This document shows, in pieces, positions 15,991 through 25,186 of a DNA stretch of 37,559 nt (position 1 is the first letter of the stretch; the number at the start of each line of letters is the position of its first letter). Origin of the DNA: an uncultured Blastocatellia bacterium (lineage in GTDB: Bacteria; Acidobacteriota; Blastocatellia; Pyrinomonadales; Pyrinomonadaceae); assembly GCA_946480785.1 (NCBI GenBank), contig CAMLLD010000065.1, positions 1 through 37,559 of the forward strand, written 5' to 3'. Below the pieces are notes generated by a model. The model was not told the origin of the DNA and ran no database searches. It saw only the letters and a list, made by a program, of their open reading frames with translations. Both the position numbers and the translations under genes were made by a program.

Positions 15991-16695
15991 ATGAGTCGAA
16001 TCTTGCGGACACCTGCTGTTGCAATGCTGCTTTTGGCAATGACAATCACGATTGCGCCCGCGCAAAACTCCTCAGCACAGCGGGTGACCAAGCGAATCCC
16101 GTACCCCACGTTTGAGCTCGAGGTGCTGGTTGACGGCCGGGCGTTGACGGAGTATCGCAGCCACGGCCGTCCGTATGTTGAAGCGCCGCGAGGAGCGGAG
16201 TATGAAGTGCGGCTGCGCAACTCGTCGCCCGATCGCGTGGCGGTCGCGTTGTCGGTTGACGGGCTCAACACGATCGATGCACTGCAAACCTCCGCGTGGA
16301 ACGCGAGCAAGTGGGTGATCGAGCCGTATCAAACGATCACGATCGGCGGGTGGCAGATGAGCTCGGAACGCGCGCGGCGTTTTTACTTCACGACCGAGCG
16401 CGACTCTTATGCGGCGAAGTTGGGCCAACGCGGTGACTTCGGTGTGATCTCGGCCGTGTTCTTTCGTGAACGAAATCGGCCGGTGATCGTGCGGCCGTCG
16501 GAGCAATCATCATCAGGCGCTCAACCAAAGCTGCGTGCGGAAGCGTCACGTGACAGTGACGCGGCGACTGGAATTGGACGTTCAGTCAGAAATGACGTTC
16601 GCGAGATCGATATGGAGCTTGACTCAAGACCGGCGGCAGAGTTGATGGTGAGATACGAGTATTCGCGTGAACGGTTCTGTCCGGAGCCACAGTGA
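15991..16695 (+). CDS. Secreted hypothetical protein
   Basis: This 234-residue exported protein has a signal peptide of about 25 residues (AVAMLLLAMTITIAPAQ) and starts at an ATG after AGGAGG at 15976-15981. The mature part contains a conserved-looking beta domain: LEVLVDGRALTEYRSHGRPYVEAPRGAEYEVRLRNSS, then SVDGLNTIDALQTSAWNASKWVIEPYQTITIGGWQMSSERARRFYFT. The remainder is a low-complexity, charged linker and a short conserved tail with a single cysteine. I know of no assigned function. The tight core suggests an extracellular or periplasmic beta-sandwich. It stands alone between the methyltransferase and the convergent lytic transglycosylase. Confidence 0.7.
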   Translation: MSRILRTPAVAMLLLAMTITIAPAQNSSAQRVTKRIPYPTFELEVLVDGRALTEYRSHGRPYVEAPRGAEYEVRLRNSSPDRVAVALSVDGLNTIDALQTSAWNASKWVIEPYQTITIGGWQMSSERARRFYFTTERDSYAAKLGQRGDFGVISAVFFRERNRPVIVRPSEQSSSGAQPKLRAEASRDSDAATGIGRSVRNDVREIDMELDSRPAAELMVRYEYSRERFCPEPQ

Positions 16696-16714
16696 AACAC
16701 GGATTAAAAACGAA

Positions 16715-18118
16715 TTACTTGCGGATCAGGTCGGGGGTGTAGAGTTGCATATAGACACGGTAGTTTGACATCACCTTCTGCACGTAACCCTTCGTTTCGT
16801 CAAAACCAATTTCTGCCGTGAACACGCCGGGGTCTTTGCGCTTCGCGCGGTCGAGCCAGCGCGCCACGTTGTCTTCGCCGCCGTTGTACGAAGCCGCCAC
16901 CGGTTCGAGCATCTCCGGAAAGAGTTGGCCCAGGTACTTGAGATATTCGGCGCCGAGCGTGATCGATGTGTCTGGTTGGTAAAGCTGGTTCTCACTCAGC
17001 GACTTCAGACCTGCGCCTGGCGCGTACTTCTGCGCCGCATCGATTGTGAACTGCAACAACCCACGCGCGCCGGCGGGCGATTTCGCGAACGGCTTGAACA
17101 CGCTCTCCTGTTTGATCAGCGCGAGAATGAAACGTGGGTCGAGCTTGCGCGCCTTCGCCGCGCTCAGAATCGTTGTGCGATAAGGCGCGGGATACGAATC
17201 TGCAACGCGAGCGATCGCCGAGTTCACTTCGTCCACACGACTCTCAACGATAACCGCGCCCGCCGGACTCGCGAGCTTCGGTAACCGCTGACTCGCGAGC
17301 CAGCCGTAATACGAATCCACCCCGTCCGGAATCGCGAGATACGCAGCAAATGCTTCGTGCTTCTTGCCCGACTTCTCGAGACTGTACGCGCGCAGATACG
17401 CAACCTCAGCACGGCTCGTGTCCACCGCTTTCGAGAAGTTTCGTTTCGACAACTCTTCCGCCATGGCAATCGCGTTGGACCAATCACTTTCGGCGACGTA
17501 AAGCCGCAGCGCGCCGAACATTGCATTGGTTTCAATGGCGCTGCCCGCGAAACGTTGTCGCGTCTTTGTTACCCAGACGAGCGCGTCCGCCGGGCGTCCC
17601 GCTTCGCGCAGAGTATCGATCATGTTCAGGTGCGCCGTGTCGATTCGTTCGCCGTTCGGAAAACGATTGATGTATTCCTCATAGCGCGCCGCTGACTCCG
17701 ACGCCTTGCCCATGCGCAGCAGGGAAGCGGCGCTGAAGTTCAGGGCCTCGCGGCCTTCCTTCGTATTCGGATATTGCTGGAAGAGATCGTTGAAGGCGAC
17801 GTAACCGTCCTGATAATCCTTCGCCAGAAAGTAAGAGCGGCCGATGCCGAACAAAGCCTCGGGAACAAGCGGGTCCTGCGGATAGTTGGCGACGAGCGCC
17901 TGCCAATGCGCGCGTGCTTCGTCGAAGGCGCGGTTCGCGAGATAGACGGCGGCGCGGCGCATGTGCTCCGCGGGCGCGAGCTTCGGCACACTCGCACCGG
18001 CGCTCGACGCGTCACTGCGTCGCACAGCGGAGAGCGCCGTTTCACCGCCTGACTGCGCGGTGGCGTGAACTGTAAGCAGGAGAGAAAGACTGAAGGCGAC
18101 GGCGATCTTCTTTAACAC
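16715..18118 (-). CDS. Lytic transglycosylase (SLT family) with TPR-like repeats
   Basis: This 467-residue enzyme cleaves peptidoglycan between MurNAc and GlcNAc. A GTG start is chosen because it opens a signal peptide (KKIAVAFSLSLLLTVHATAQ) and GGGGAG lies about 10 nt upstream inside the end of osmC. Residues about 45-270 are helical tetratricopeptide-like repeats (for example VPEALFGIGRSYFLAKDYQDGYVAF), as in Slt70. The catalytic SLT domain at about 300-460 shows ILALIKQESVFKPFAKSPAGARGLLQF with the catalytic glutamate, followed by AGAEYLKYLGQLF and VAASYNGGEDNVARWL. It is likely anchored or soluble in the periplasm and works in cell-wall turnover. Confidence 0.9.
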   Translation of the reverse strand: MLKKIAVAFSLSLLLTVHATAQSGGETALSAVRRSDASSAGASVPKLAPAEHMRRAAVYLANRAFDEARAHWQALVANYPQDPLVPEALFGIGRSYFLAKDYQDGYVAFNDLFQQYPNTKEGREALNFSAASLLRMGKASESAARYEEYINRFPNGERIDTAHLNMIDTLREAGRPADALVWVTKTRQRFAGSAIETNAMFGALRLYVAESDWSNAIAMAEELSKRNFSKAVDTSRAEVAYLRAYSLEKSGKKHEAFAAYLAIPDGVDSYYGWLASQRLPKLASPAGAVIVESRVDEVNSAIARVADSYPAPYRTTILSAAKARKLDPRFILALIKQESVFKPFAKSPAGARGLLQFTIDAAQKYAPGAGLKSLSENQLYQPDTSITLGAEYLKYLGQLFPEMLEPVAASYNGGEDNVARWLDRAKRKDPGVFTAEIGFDETKGYVQKVMSNYRVYMQLYTPDLIRK

Positions 18119-18125
18119 TTACTGA

Positions 18126-18566
18126 TTACTCCCCAGGTGTCGGGTGTCCTGCTTCGATGATCTCAAACGTCGTATGGATTTCTACTTGCGGTCTCAGCGT
18201 CGCGGCAACGCTGCAGTACTTCGTCTCGGAGAGTTCGACTGCCTGCGCAACGGCTTTCTCCGAAATGCCTGTGCCGGTAATGATGTGATGAACGTGCATC
18301 GACGTGTAGCTGCGCGGATACTCGTCGCGTCGTTCGCCCGAGACTTCAACCGTGTAACTCGTCACCTGCTGTCGTTTCTTTTTCAGAATGCTCGCGACGT
18401 CTGTCGCGGTACACGAGCCGAGTGCGACGAGCAGCAGTTCCACCGGCGAAGGCGCTGACGAACGTTGCGAGTTCGTGTCGAGCACAAGCGCGCGACCGGC
18501 GGGTGTGATCCCGACGAAGAGATCGTCAGCAACAAACCGCACTATCGCTTTGCCGTTCGTGGACAT
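18126..18566 (-). CDS. OsmC-family protein
   Basis: This 146-residue protein has the OsmC/Ohr fold. The two redox cysteines are Cys52 in VALGSCTATDVASIL and Cys118 in ETKYCSVAATL, spaced as in peroxide-reducing members. The YhfA-like subgroup is suggested by its length and the SPVELLLVALGSC block, and such proteins reduce organic hydroperoxides or act in unknown redox roles. Its stop lies 7 nt upstream of the transglycosylase GTG, whose ribosome-binding site overlaps its last codons, so translation is probably coupled. No linked regulator was seen. Confidence 0.88.
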   Translation of the reverse strand: MSTNGKAIVRFVADDLFVGITPAGRALVLDTNSQRSSAPSPVELLLVALGSCTATDVASILKKKRQQVTSYTVEVSGERRDEYPRSYTSMHVHHIITGTGISEKAVAQAVELSETKYCSVAATLRPQVEIHTTFEIIEAGHPTPGE

Positions 18567-18738
18567 CGATCAAACTCCGGCGAAAGAATAACACAGCGAA
18601 ACCATCCTTGCGTTTCGTGTTATTATCGCCGCGCGGCAACCACTCAGATCGCCTCACGCAAAAAACTTGAATGCAAAGGTGACGTCTCGATCGTCCGTGC
18701 CCAGGAGACGCCTTTGGTGAAAACCTGGGAGGAGCATC

Positions 18739-19116
18739 GTGGCTGATATCCTGGTCGTTGATGATGACGACGTGATCCGCGAAACGCTGTGTGAACTGCT
18801 CGCCTCCGATCATCACTGTCAGCAGGCAAGCACCGCCGAAGACGCCTTGCGAAAGTTGCAAACGCGATCGTTCGACGTGGTCCTGACAGACATTTCCATG
18901 CCCGGTCTGAGCGGGCGTGAACTGTTGAAGCGCGTGCTGAGTCTCTACCCGGGAATGCCGGTGATCGTGATTTCCGGGTTGAGCGATCAGGACCAGGCGC
19001 AGAGTTTGATCCGCGCGGGCGCGTTCGACTACTTGATCAAGCCGTTTCGGTTGGAAGTCGTGGAGGAGAGTGTCAGGCGAGCGGCGCAGCAGCGGCAGAC
19101 GAATGTAACCAGATAA
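18739..19116 (+). CDS. Single-domain response regulator
   Basis: The gene encodes 125 residues and starts with GTG after a GGGAGGAG ribosome-binding site. It is a bare receiver domain: acidic pocket VVDDDD (Asp8-Asp11), phosphoacceptor Asp51 in VVLTDISMPG, the switch serine in VIVISGLSD and lysine in YLIKPF. It lacks an output domain, so it works as a phosphorelay or protein-interaction partner. The hybrid histidine kinase lies convergently with only 2 nt between stop codons, so the two may form one signalling system even though they are not co-transcribed. Confidence 0.9.
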   Translation: MADILVVDDDDVIRETLCELLASDHHCQQASTAEDALRKLQTRSFDVVLTDISMPGLSGRELLKRVLSLYPGMPVIVISGLSDQDQAQSLIRAGAFDYLIKPFRLEVVEESVRRAAQQRQTNVTR

Positions 19117-19118
19117 AT

Positions 19119-21095
19119 TTACGCGGCGACGATCTTGACTTTATCGGGCCGGAGGCTGTCGAGACGCTGATTGATCTCGCGCACCAGCTCCAGGATTCGA
19201 TCCGCCGTAAAAGGCTTCGCGACGACCCAGTCGACACCCGCGGCGCGTTGCTCGTGCGAACCGACCAGCTCGCCCCAACCCGTGATCACGGCGATCGGAA
19301 TTCCCTGGTTGAGCTCGCGAATCTCGCGCGCCAGTTCCCAACCGCTCATTCCCGGCATGCCGATGTCTGTGAACACGCCGTCAAATTCGTGCTCGCGAAA
19401 AAGCGCGAGCGCTTCCGTGCCGTCCGACGCGAGCTTCACCTCGCAGTGCTCGCCTTCAAGAATGTCAGCCAATAGATCGCGCACGAAGTCTTCATCGTCG
19501 ACGACGAGTAGTCGTGTTGGCGGCAGCTCACCGGCGTGCGTCATCGTGAGCGTGAGCGGTTCCGGCGGCTGTTCGGCGGGATCGCGTTTGGTCGCCGGTG
19601 CTTCAACGATCTTTGCGACAGGCAGCGTGATGCAAAACTCCGTGCCGCGACCGTAGTGTGATTCAACTTCGATCGTGCCGCCGTGCCGGCGAATGATGCC
19701 GAAGCTGACGGCGAGTCCGAGGCCGAGTCCCGCTTTGCCCTTCGTCGTGAAGAACGGATCGAAGATGCGCGAACGCACTTCCGGATACATGCCGATGCCC
19801 GTGTCAGCCACTTTGATAATCACGTGCTCGCCCGCGGCGCGCGTCGAGAGCGAAAGCTTGCCGCCTTCGGGCATCGCATCGATCGCGTTGAAGACCATGT
19901 TCACGAGCACTTCGCGCAACTCGGCGTCGTCGCCCATGACCATCGCATTCGAACCGATCAGCAGCTCGAGATTGATGTGGATGTTTGAAGCTTCCGCGCA
20001 GTTCTTCCAACGCGGCCGCGTGATCTCGCTCGCGTCCATGAGGATTTGATCGATCGAGACGAGCTCGAAGTTGTGATCGCGACGCTGGCGGGCAAAGTCC
20101 TGAATTCGTTTGACTGTTTTGGCGCCGTCTTCGGCAGTCTTGATGATGATGTCCAGACCGCGGCGCAGCTTCTCCTCGTCGTCTGTTTTTTGCAGGAGTT
20201 GCGCGCGGCCGAGGATGCCGGCGAGCGTGTTGTTGAAATCGTGGGCGACGCCGGAGGCGAGTTCGCCGAGCGCCGAGAGTTTTTCCATTTGGGAAAACTG
20301 TTCGCGAATGCGTTCCTGTTCGGCGATGTAGTGTGAGAGTTCTTTGACGTGCTTTTCGGCTTGTGCGGCTTGCGCGACTGACGTTTCGACGTGTTTGAGA
20401 TAAGTGCGGTAAGTCAGGAAAACGATCGCGATGATCGGCAGCGTGATGACGAACGCATACGCGCCCATGAAGTAGACGAGTCCGGCGATTACGCCGGCGG
20501 CGAGCGCGCCTGAGAAATAAGTGATCGACGTCCAGAGATAGTGTTTACGCCAAGTTTGCCAGATGGGCTCGTTTGTTTTGAGTGCGGCGCCGATCGCGAC
20601 AAGTCCGGAGTTCGCGGCGTAATGCGTCAACGCCATCGTGCAGATCGCCGCGACGAAGCGCGCGGTGAGCGGATGTGCCCGCAGCGCGACTACGTCGCCG
20701 AACATCGACGTCATCACACCGCTCGTGATGCTGATCGACACGGCGGCGCTCGCCCAGTTGAAAGCCACGATGCGCGACTTACGACTGAAGCGCAGCGAGG
20801 TAATCAGTGCTTCGACAGAGCCGACGATGATTGCCGCGGGCGCGCCGTAAAGCAGCAACAACAGGAAGACGAAAGTATCCGAAACTGAGATCTGAGAACT
20901 CAAACGCGGAATCGGCACCGTGATCCGCGACGTCAGCACCAGCGCCATCGCGACGAGCAAAGCAAAACGCGCGTCAAACTGAAGAACGTTGACACGCGTG
21001 CAAGCAAAGAGGAATGCCAGGCAGCCGGTTCCGGTTACGACCCAGAGGAATGGCCCGAAGAGTTTGTTTCTTGTAGTGCCGGGCGTGTCTGACAT
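19119..21095 (-). CDS. Membrane-bound hybrid histidine kinase
   Basis: This 658-residue kinase has an N-terminal integral membrane sensor of several hydrophobic helices (about 10-235; the block PRLSSQISVSDTFVFLLLLLYG recalls MASE-type sensors) and a coiled linker. Then come the dimerisation and H-box segment SALGELASGVAHDFNNTLAGIL, the N-box VLVNMVFNAIDAMPEGG, G1 VADTGIGM and G2 GKAGLGLGLAV, and last a C-terminal receiver with phosphoacceptor aspartate in GVFTDIGMPGMSG and lysine in VVAKPF. It probably autophosphorylates and passes phosphate to its own receiver and then to a partner. The likely partner is the convergent single-domain regulator. The ligand is unknown. Confidence 0.92.
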   Translation of the reverse strand: MSDTPGTTRNKLFGPFLWVVTGTGCLAFLFACTRVNVLQFDARFALLVAMALVLTSRITVPIPRLSSQISVSDTFVFLLLLLYGAPAAIIVGSVEALITSLRFSRKSRIVAFNWASAAVSISITSGVMTSMFGDVVALRAHPLTARFVAAICTMALTHYAANSGLVAIGAALKTNEPIWQTWRKHYLWTSITYFSGALAAGVIAGLVYFMGAYAFVITLPIIAIVFLTYRTYLKHVETSVAQAAQAEKHVKELSHYIAEQERIREQFSQMEKLSALGELASGVAHDFNNTLAGILGRAQLLQKTDDEEKLRRGLDIIIKTAEDGAKTVKRIQDFARQRRDHNFELVSIDQILMDASEITRPRWKNCAEASNIHINLELLIGSNAMVMGDDAELREVLVNMVFNAIDAMPEGGKLSLSTRAAGEHVIIKVADTGIGMYPEVRSRIFDPFFTTKGKAGLGLGLAVSFGIIRRHGGTIEVESHYGRGTEFCITLPVAKIVEAPATKRDPAEQPPEPLTLTMTHAGELPPTRLLVVDDEDFVRDLLADILEGEHCEVKLASDGTEALALFREHEFDGVFTDIGMPGMSGWELAREIRELNQGIPIAVITGWGELVGSHEQRAAGVDWVVAKPFTADRILELVREINQRLDSLRPDKVKIVAA

Positions 21096-21156
21096 TTGAG
21101 TTAGTGGTTAAGGTGAGGTCAGAGGCTACCTTTTATCAGGTCAGATCGGGGGAGTT

Positions 21157-22074
21157 TTAGTTCCGGGCCTGCTCCATTCTGGGGAGAAAAATTGTTTCGT
21201 AAGTCGCGCGGAAGTGAAATCCGCATTTGCGATAGAAGTTCAGCGCCGGTTTGTTCGTTTCGTTCACGAGAAGGCAGATGGACCGCGTGTCTTCCAGGAG
21301 ACGTCGCATCAGGGCGGACATGAAACGCACGCCGCTGTTGTTACCGCGGCGGTCTTCACATACCCAAATGCCTTCGAGATAGTTGACTTGTTGCGTGCGC
21401 GAGATGACGTCGGCTTTGAAGATCAGCTTGCCGTCTTCGATGATGACCCACGTGCGACCTTGTTCGATACGTCGCAGACAGCGCTTGCGAAAGCCTTCCG
21501 GATCGACCTGCAACGGATCGATACCGCTCTCGGCAAACGCGAGCTCGGCTTGCACCGGCATCACTAAATCCAGCTCTGCCGGTGTTGCGGGCCGGAGACC
21601 GATCACGGGTTCGCGGGCCTCCACAGGCCAGCTCAATTCAAACAACCATTCGCGGGCCGCGAGTCGCTGCCGGCGTCCGGCCGCTGCGTAGTGACCCCAG
21701 AAATCAGCGACGCGCTCTTTTTCGCCCATGATCATGTGGGTGTTGGCGCACTGTTGGGCCACCTGGGCCAACGCGGCGAGCGCGCGATCGGAAACTGTCT
21801 CCATCAGCGTAGCGTGACCGACGAGGGCAACGCCTTCGAGCCGTCCGTTCACGTCGCGACAACCATAGAACGTGCCGCGATTGAGTGGACTCTCGAGCCC
21901 GTTGTCGTGAATCAGGCTCATCATGGCGACCGTGTGAATCGGCCGTTGCGCGAGAAACTCCAGCACTTCGGCTTCTTCGCCATCCAGCAGCCGGTCGACG
22001 GAAACACTGCCAACCTTTGGCGCCAGTTTGTGGTTGAGCTCGTTGGCTCTGAATTCTGTGCGTACGTGTAGCAT
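21157..22074 (-). CDS. DUF4081-GNAT acetyltransferase
   Basis: This 305-residue protein has an N-terminal helical DUF4081-like region (VDRLLDGEEAEVLEFLAQRPIHTVAMMSLIHDNGLESPLNRGTFYGC) and a C-terminal GNAT domain. The GNAT part includes RPATPAELDLVMPVQAELAFAESGIDPLQVD, the acceptor-site strand TQQVNYLEGIWVCEDRRGNNSGVRFM (with the pyrophosphate-binding Q/R-x-x-G-x-G/A loop partly altered) and a closing block SICLLVNETNKPALNFYRKCGFHF. It should acetylate an amine on a small molecule or protein, with acetyl-CoA as donor. It is on the same strand as the subtilisin gene upstream (52 nt away) and may share its transcript. Confidence 0.8.
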   Translation of the reverse strand: MLHVRTEFRANELNHKLAPKVGSVSVDRLLDGEEAEVLEFLAQRPIHTVAMMSLIHDNGLESPLNRGTFYGCRDVNGRLEGVALVGHATLMETVSDRALAALAQVAQQCANTHMIMGEKERVADFWGHYAAAGRRQRLAAREWLFELSWPVEAREPVIGLRPATPAELDLVMPVQAELAFAESGIDPLQVDPEGFRKRCLRRIEQGRTWVIIEDGKLIFKADVISRTQQVNYLEGIWVCEDRRGNNSGVRFMSALMRRLLEDTRSICLLVNETNKPALNFYRKCGFHFRATYETIFLPRMEQARN

Positions 22075-22125
22075 TAGTCTACGTCTCCGACAGTGGTTCC
22101 TGTTTATGCTGTGGGCTGTTGGTGC

Positions 22126-24153
22126 TTAGTAGCCCAGGTAGTCTGTGTTGTCGTCGGGAACAATTGCCATTGAGGTAGTGTCGTCTCCATTGAGCATGGA
22201 GTTGAATGCTTGCATGACCGAATCGCCGATCAGCACGCCGTCACCGATGAGAACGCCATCGCCAATCAGCACGCCATCGCCGATCAAAACGCCATCACCG
22301 ACCAGGACGCCGTCGCCGATGAGCACGCCGACGGAGAGAAAAATCACGCCGTTGCCGAACGAGGTACCGTTGCTGGTCTGAATGCTGTCACCGATCAGCA
22401 CGCCGTCTGAAAGCATGGTGGTGTCGCCAATGAGCACGCCGACGGCGTCGCCGATCAGCACACCCGTGACATCGCCGATGAGCACGCCTCTCGTATCGCC
22501 AACCAAAACGCCGTCGCCGAGCAACACGCCAGTCGCGTAGACCTTTTGATACTTCGTGATCAGCGCGGAACCGGTCGCGTAGGTCTGACCGAGAATCACG
22601 CCCTGGGCCCACGAGAACGTATACGCGCCGTTGGCAAGCGTAATCGTGCTTTGCGGGGTCGGCGGTGTGCTGACGAGCAATGACGCGCCCACTGCGGTCG
22701 AGCTGGTGATGCTGGTGCGAACGAGTTTCGCAAGACGCACCGCGCCGTCGACGTTCAGTTCGCCCGCGCCTTGCTCGAACGTGTTGAAGTTAGCGAGCTG
22801 TTGCGCGGAGTACATCATGAGCGACTTCACGAGGTTCGGCGTGAGCGTCGGGTTTACTTCCAACATCAACGCAGCCGTGCCGGCCGCGAGCGGGGCCGCC
22901 ATTGAGGTACCGCTGAGCGTCATCTGTCTGCGGGCCGGGCTATTGCTGACGCCTGCGTCGAGGGAAGGATTCTGCGAGACGAGGTAGTTGTTCGGAGACT
23001 CGGCGAAAACGGTCTTGTTACCGGGGGCAGAGAGTTCCGGTTTGATGACGTTGTCGTAATGCTTGACGCCACTCTCGTCGGTCCAGAAGCTGCGCGTCGG
23101 ACCACGCGAGCTGTAAGTGGCGATCGTGTCGTCAGCGCGCGTGTCGGTACCGTGTGTATCGACTGCGCCGACAGTAAGCGCCGACGGTTCGTTACCGGGC
23201 GCGTGAATCCGACCATAAACTTTTTGACCAGCGCTGTTTTTGCCGTTATTGCCGGCGGCTGCGACTACGACGATGCCTTTGTCGACGAGTTTGCGAACCG
23301 CCACACACAGCGGATCGAATCTGTAGGAATTGATCGCGGGCATGCCGAGACTCATGTTGACGACGCGGACGTTGTAGGTCGGCGCCATCTGCATCAGCCA
23401 GTTCAGCGCACCGAGCACGCTCGAAACCGTGCCGGTGCCTTTCGAGTTCAGCACGCGCAGGTTGAGCAGCTTTGCGCGCGGTGCGATACCGATGTATTCG
23501 CCTTTTGAAATCATGCCGTTGCCGGCTGCGGCCGCGGCGACGTGCGTGCCGTGTCCGTAAGGATCATCCGTGCGGCCTTCCCCCGTGAAATCCTGATTCA
23601 CGACGATGCGTGATTGGCCGGTTTGCGTGTCGAGAAACGAAGTGTGATCTGCGTAAATGCCGGAATCGAGAATCGCGATACCAATGCCGCTGCCGTCCAG
23701 CGCGCCATCCGCACTCATTGTGCGCACGTTGTCGGCGCCAGTCGTGTGGGCCACGTGCCCACCGAGGGTCATGACTTCGCTATCAATGGAAATCGAAACG
23801 ACTTCGGAGAATTGTGAGAGGGCGTTGACGACGTTGAGGGGTAATTCAAGGGCAAAAGAGTCGAGGTTAGCGAACTGCTTTCTGATTTTGACACCGTTTG
23901 TGGCCAACAGGGCGTTCAACTGGCCGCTCGGCTTGCCGTCAAGTTGGAGGATCACCTTGACGAGCTTGCTCGCGCTCTCGCTATCGAGCTGATCGAGCAG
24001 GTCGGCCGCAATCTTGTTATGTTTCGCACTGTTGCGCGCGCTCTTGCCTTTGCCGTTAAGAACGCCGGCCTGGGCAATGCCGCCCGCAAGGGTTGGTCCC
24101 AATGAGAGGTTCGCCAGCAGGGCCAGCGTCAGGAACCGTTTTGTCAGCTTCAT
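22126..24153 (-). CDS. Secreted subtilisin-like (S8) serine protease with GVLIGD repeat domain
   Basis: The protease has 675 residues from the ATG at 24153 (KLTKRFLTLALLANLSLGPTLAGG is a signal peptide; a GTG at 24162 is the alternative, and the longer frame to 24279 adds an implausible tail). A propeptide-like inhibitor domain with LDGKPSGQLNALLATNGVKIRKQFANLDSF precedes the catalytic domain. Its triad is Asp in IAILDSGIYADH, His in YGHGTHVAAAA and Ser in LSGTSMAAPLAAGTAALML. After it comes a linker and a domain of twelve hexapeptides (described at 22222-22530) that resembles a left-handed beta-helix. The protein is likely secreted and degrades extracellular protein. The repeat domain may be a binding or anchoring module. 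Confidence 0.88.
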   Translation of the reverse strand: MKLTKRFLTLALLANLSLGPTLAGGIAQAGVLNGKGKSARNSAKHNKIAADLLDQLDSESASKLVKVILQLDGKPSGQLNALLATNGVKIRKQFANLDSFALELPLNVVNALSQFSEVVSISIDSEVMTLGGHVAHTTGADNVRTMSADGALDGSGIGIAILDSGIYADHTSFLDTQTGQSRIVVNQDFTGEGRTDDPYGHGTHVAAAAAGNGMISKGEYIGIAPRAKLLNLRVLNSKGTGTVSSVLGALNWLMQMAPTYNVRVVNMSLGMPAINSYRFDPLCVAVRKLVDKGIVVVAAAGNNGKNSAGQKVYGRIHAPGNEPSALTVGAVDTHGTDTRADDTIATYSSRGPTRSFWTDESGVKHYDNVIKPELSAPGNKTVFAESPNNYLVSQNPSLDAGVSNSPARRQMTLSGTSMAAPLAAGTAALMLEVNPTLTPNLVKSLMMYSAQQLANFNTFEQGAGELNVDGAVRLAKLVRTSITSSTAVGASLLVSTPPTPQSTITLANGAYTFSWAQGVILGQTYATGSALITKYQKVYATGVLLGDGVLVGDTRGVLIGDVTGVLIGDAVGVLIGDTTMLSDGVLIGDSIQTSNGTSFGNGVIFLSVGVLIGDGVLVGDGVLIGDGVLIGDGVLIGDGVLIGDSVMQAFNSMLNGDDTTSMAIVPDDNTDYLGY
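22222..22530 (-). repeat. Hexapeptide (18-nt) tandem repeats in the protease C-terminus
   Basis: Twelve copies of GVL(I/V/L)GD lie in about 100 codons. The last six (22222-22329) are strictly contiguous and six residues long, with variation mostly at third codon positions. Read in register as I-G-D-G-V-L, every unit fits the left-handed beta-helix hexapeptide pattern (aliphatic, small, x, x, small/aliphatic, x). Six earlier copies are separated by two to twenty other residues. Confidence 0.85.
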
Positions 24154-24376
24154 CGATTTCACTTTGTCGTCTCCGTCACTTGAGGTTTCGCTTGTGGCCC
24201 ACACAAGGTGGGGCGAGACCCCTTGTGCAGGGCCCGTGCCAGATGAGCGTGGATCGTTTACGTCACTGCGCTGCAACAACTTAGGTTGCGAAGGCGCGAA
24301 TCAGGTGTGATTTGTTGACTGACCGATCGAGGCAGTTTGACAGGTTCACCTAAATCAGTTTGATAGAATCCGCCCC

Positions 24377-25186
24377 ATGCTGCCTGAGGAAATAGAGGCC
24401 CATCGAGATCGGATGTGGCGCCGCGATCCCGAATACCGCGTCGAGGATGTTTTCAGCGCCGAACGGTTTATCGCGGACGTGGGATTTTGTGAGGCGTTGA
24501 CGGATTCGCGCCGGCCTGGACCATCGCTTTACCTCGCCGTCTGCGGCCGTCGCGACGCGCACATGCCGCGCAACGTGCAGAAAGATCCGGAAAGCCGGCT
24601 CGCCTGGACCATCAAAGATGACGTGATGCGCCGCGGCCGCTGCTTCTACAGCAAAGTCGTGAAGGGCCATGCGACTTTCATCGCGCCGCGGCTGCTGCCG
24701 TTCTTCAACGCGCTTTGGGGCGTACCGGCCCGTAACGAGAAGCAGGTCCTTTCAGCCGACGCTCTCGCGATTCTCAAGATCATGCGCCGCGAGTGGGAAA
24801 TGGCCACGCGCGACTTGCGCGAGGAAAGCGGCATCAAGGAGCGGGCGCGCTTCGACCGCGCGATGGTCCAGTTGCAAAAGACGCTGAAGATCATGCCGAG
24901 CGACGTGCTTTACGAGCCGACATTTACCTATATTTGGTCCATTCCCGAAGCGCGTTTTGCGGAGCAGTTGAAAGAGAAAGTCAAAAGGGAAGTGGCGCTG
25001 CGGGAGATTGCGCGCGCTTATCTGGCCGGAGCCGGCATGACTTTTCGCGGTGAGCTCGCGCGGGTGACGGGATTGCGTTCGCCGGAAGCAGGGCTGGGAA
25101 ACTGGGCGTTGGTTGACGAAGGTTTTGCGGAGCGGCTGGGCCCGGGTATTTATCGGCTCAAGGATTTTGCGTCACGCCATCATTAG
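24377..25186 (+). CDS. Possible AlkZ/YcaQ-like winged-helix protein
   Basis: This 269-residue basic cytoplasmic protein starts at an ATG just after a TTGATAGAATCC stretch. It has no signal peptide. The mid-section WEMATRDLREESGIKERARFDRAMVQLQKTLKIMPSDV resembles a winged-helix element (helix, turn, DRAMVQLQK helix then strand), and the C-terminal AGAGMTFRGELARVTGLR has the composition of the third wing of AlkZ-like DNA glycosylase/HTH_42 proteins. The catalytic QxQ/QxD motif of AlkZ was not seen. A role in DNA-lesion repair is therefore only possible, not shown. Its last 29 nt overlap the 3' end of the convergent membrane gene. Confidence 0.5.
   Translation: MLPEEIEAHRDRMWRRDPEYRVEDVFSAERFIADVGFCEALTDSRRPGPSLYLAVCGRRDAHMPRNVQKDPESRLAWTIKDDVMRRGRCFYSKVVKGHATFIAPRLLPFFNALWGVPARNEKQVLSADALAILKIMRREWEMATRDLREESGIKERARFDRAMVQLQKTLKIMPSDVLYEPTFTYIWSIPEARFAEQLKEKVKREVALREIARAYLAGAGMTFRGELARVTGLRSPEAGLGNWALVDEGFAERLGPGIYRLKDFASRHH

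Noticed and set aside
24154..24279. N-terminal extension of the protease
   Set aside because: The added 42 residues have no signal character, whereas the ATG at 24153 opens a clear signal peptide.
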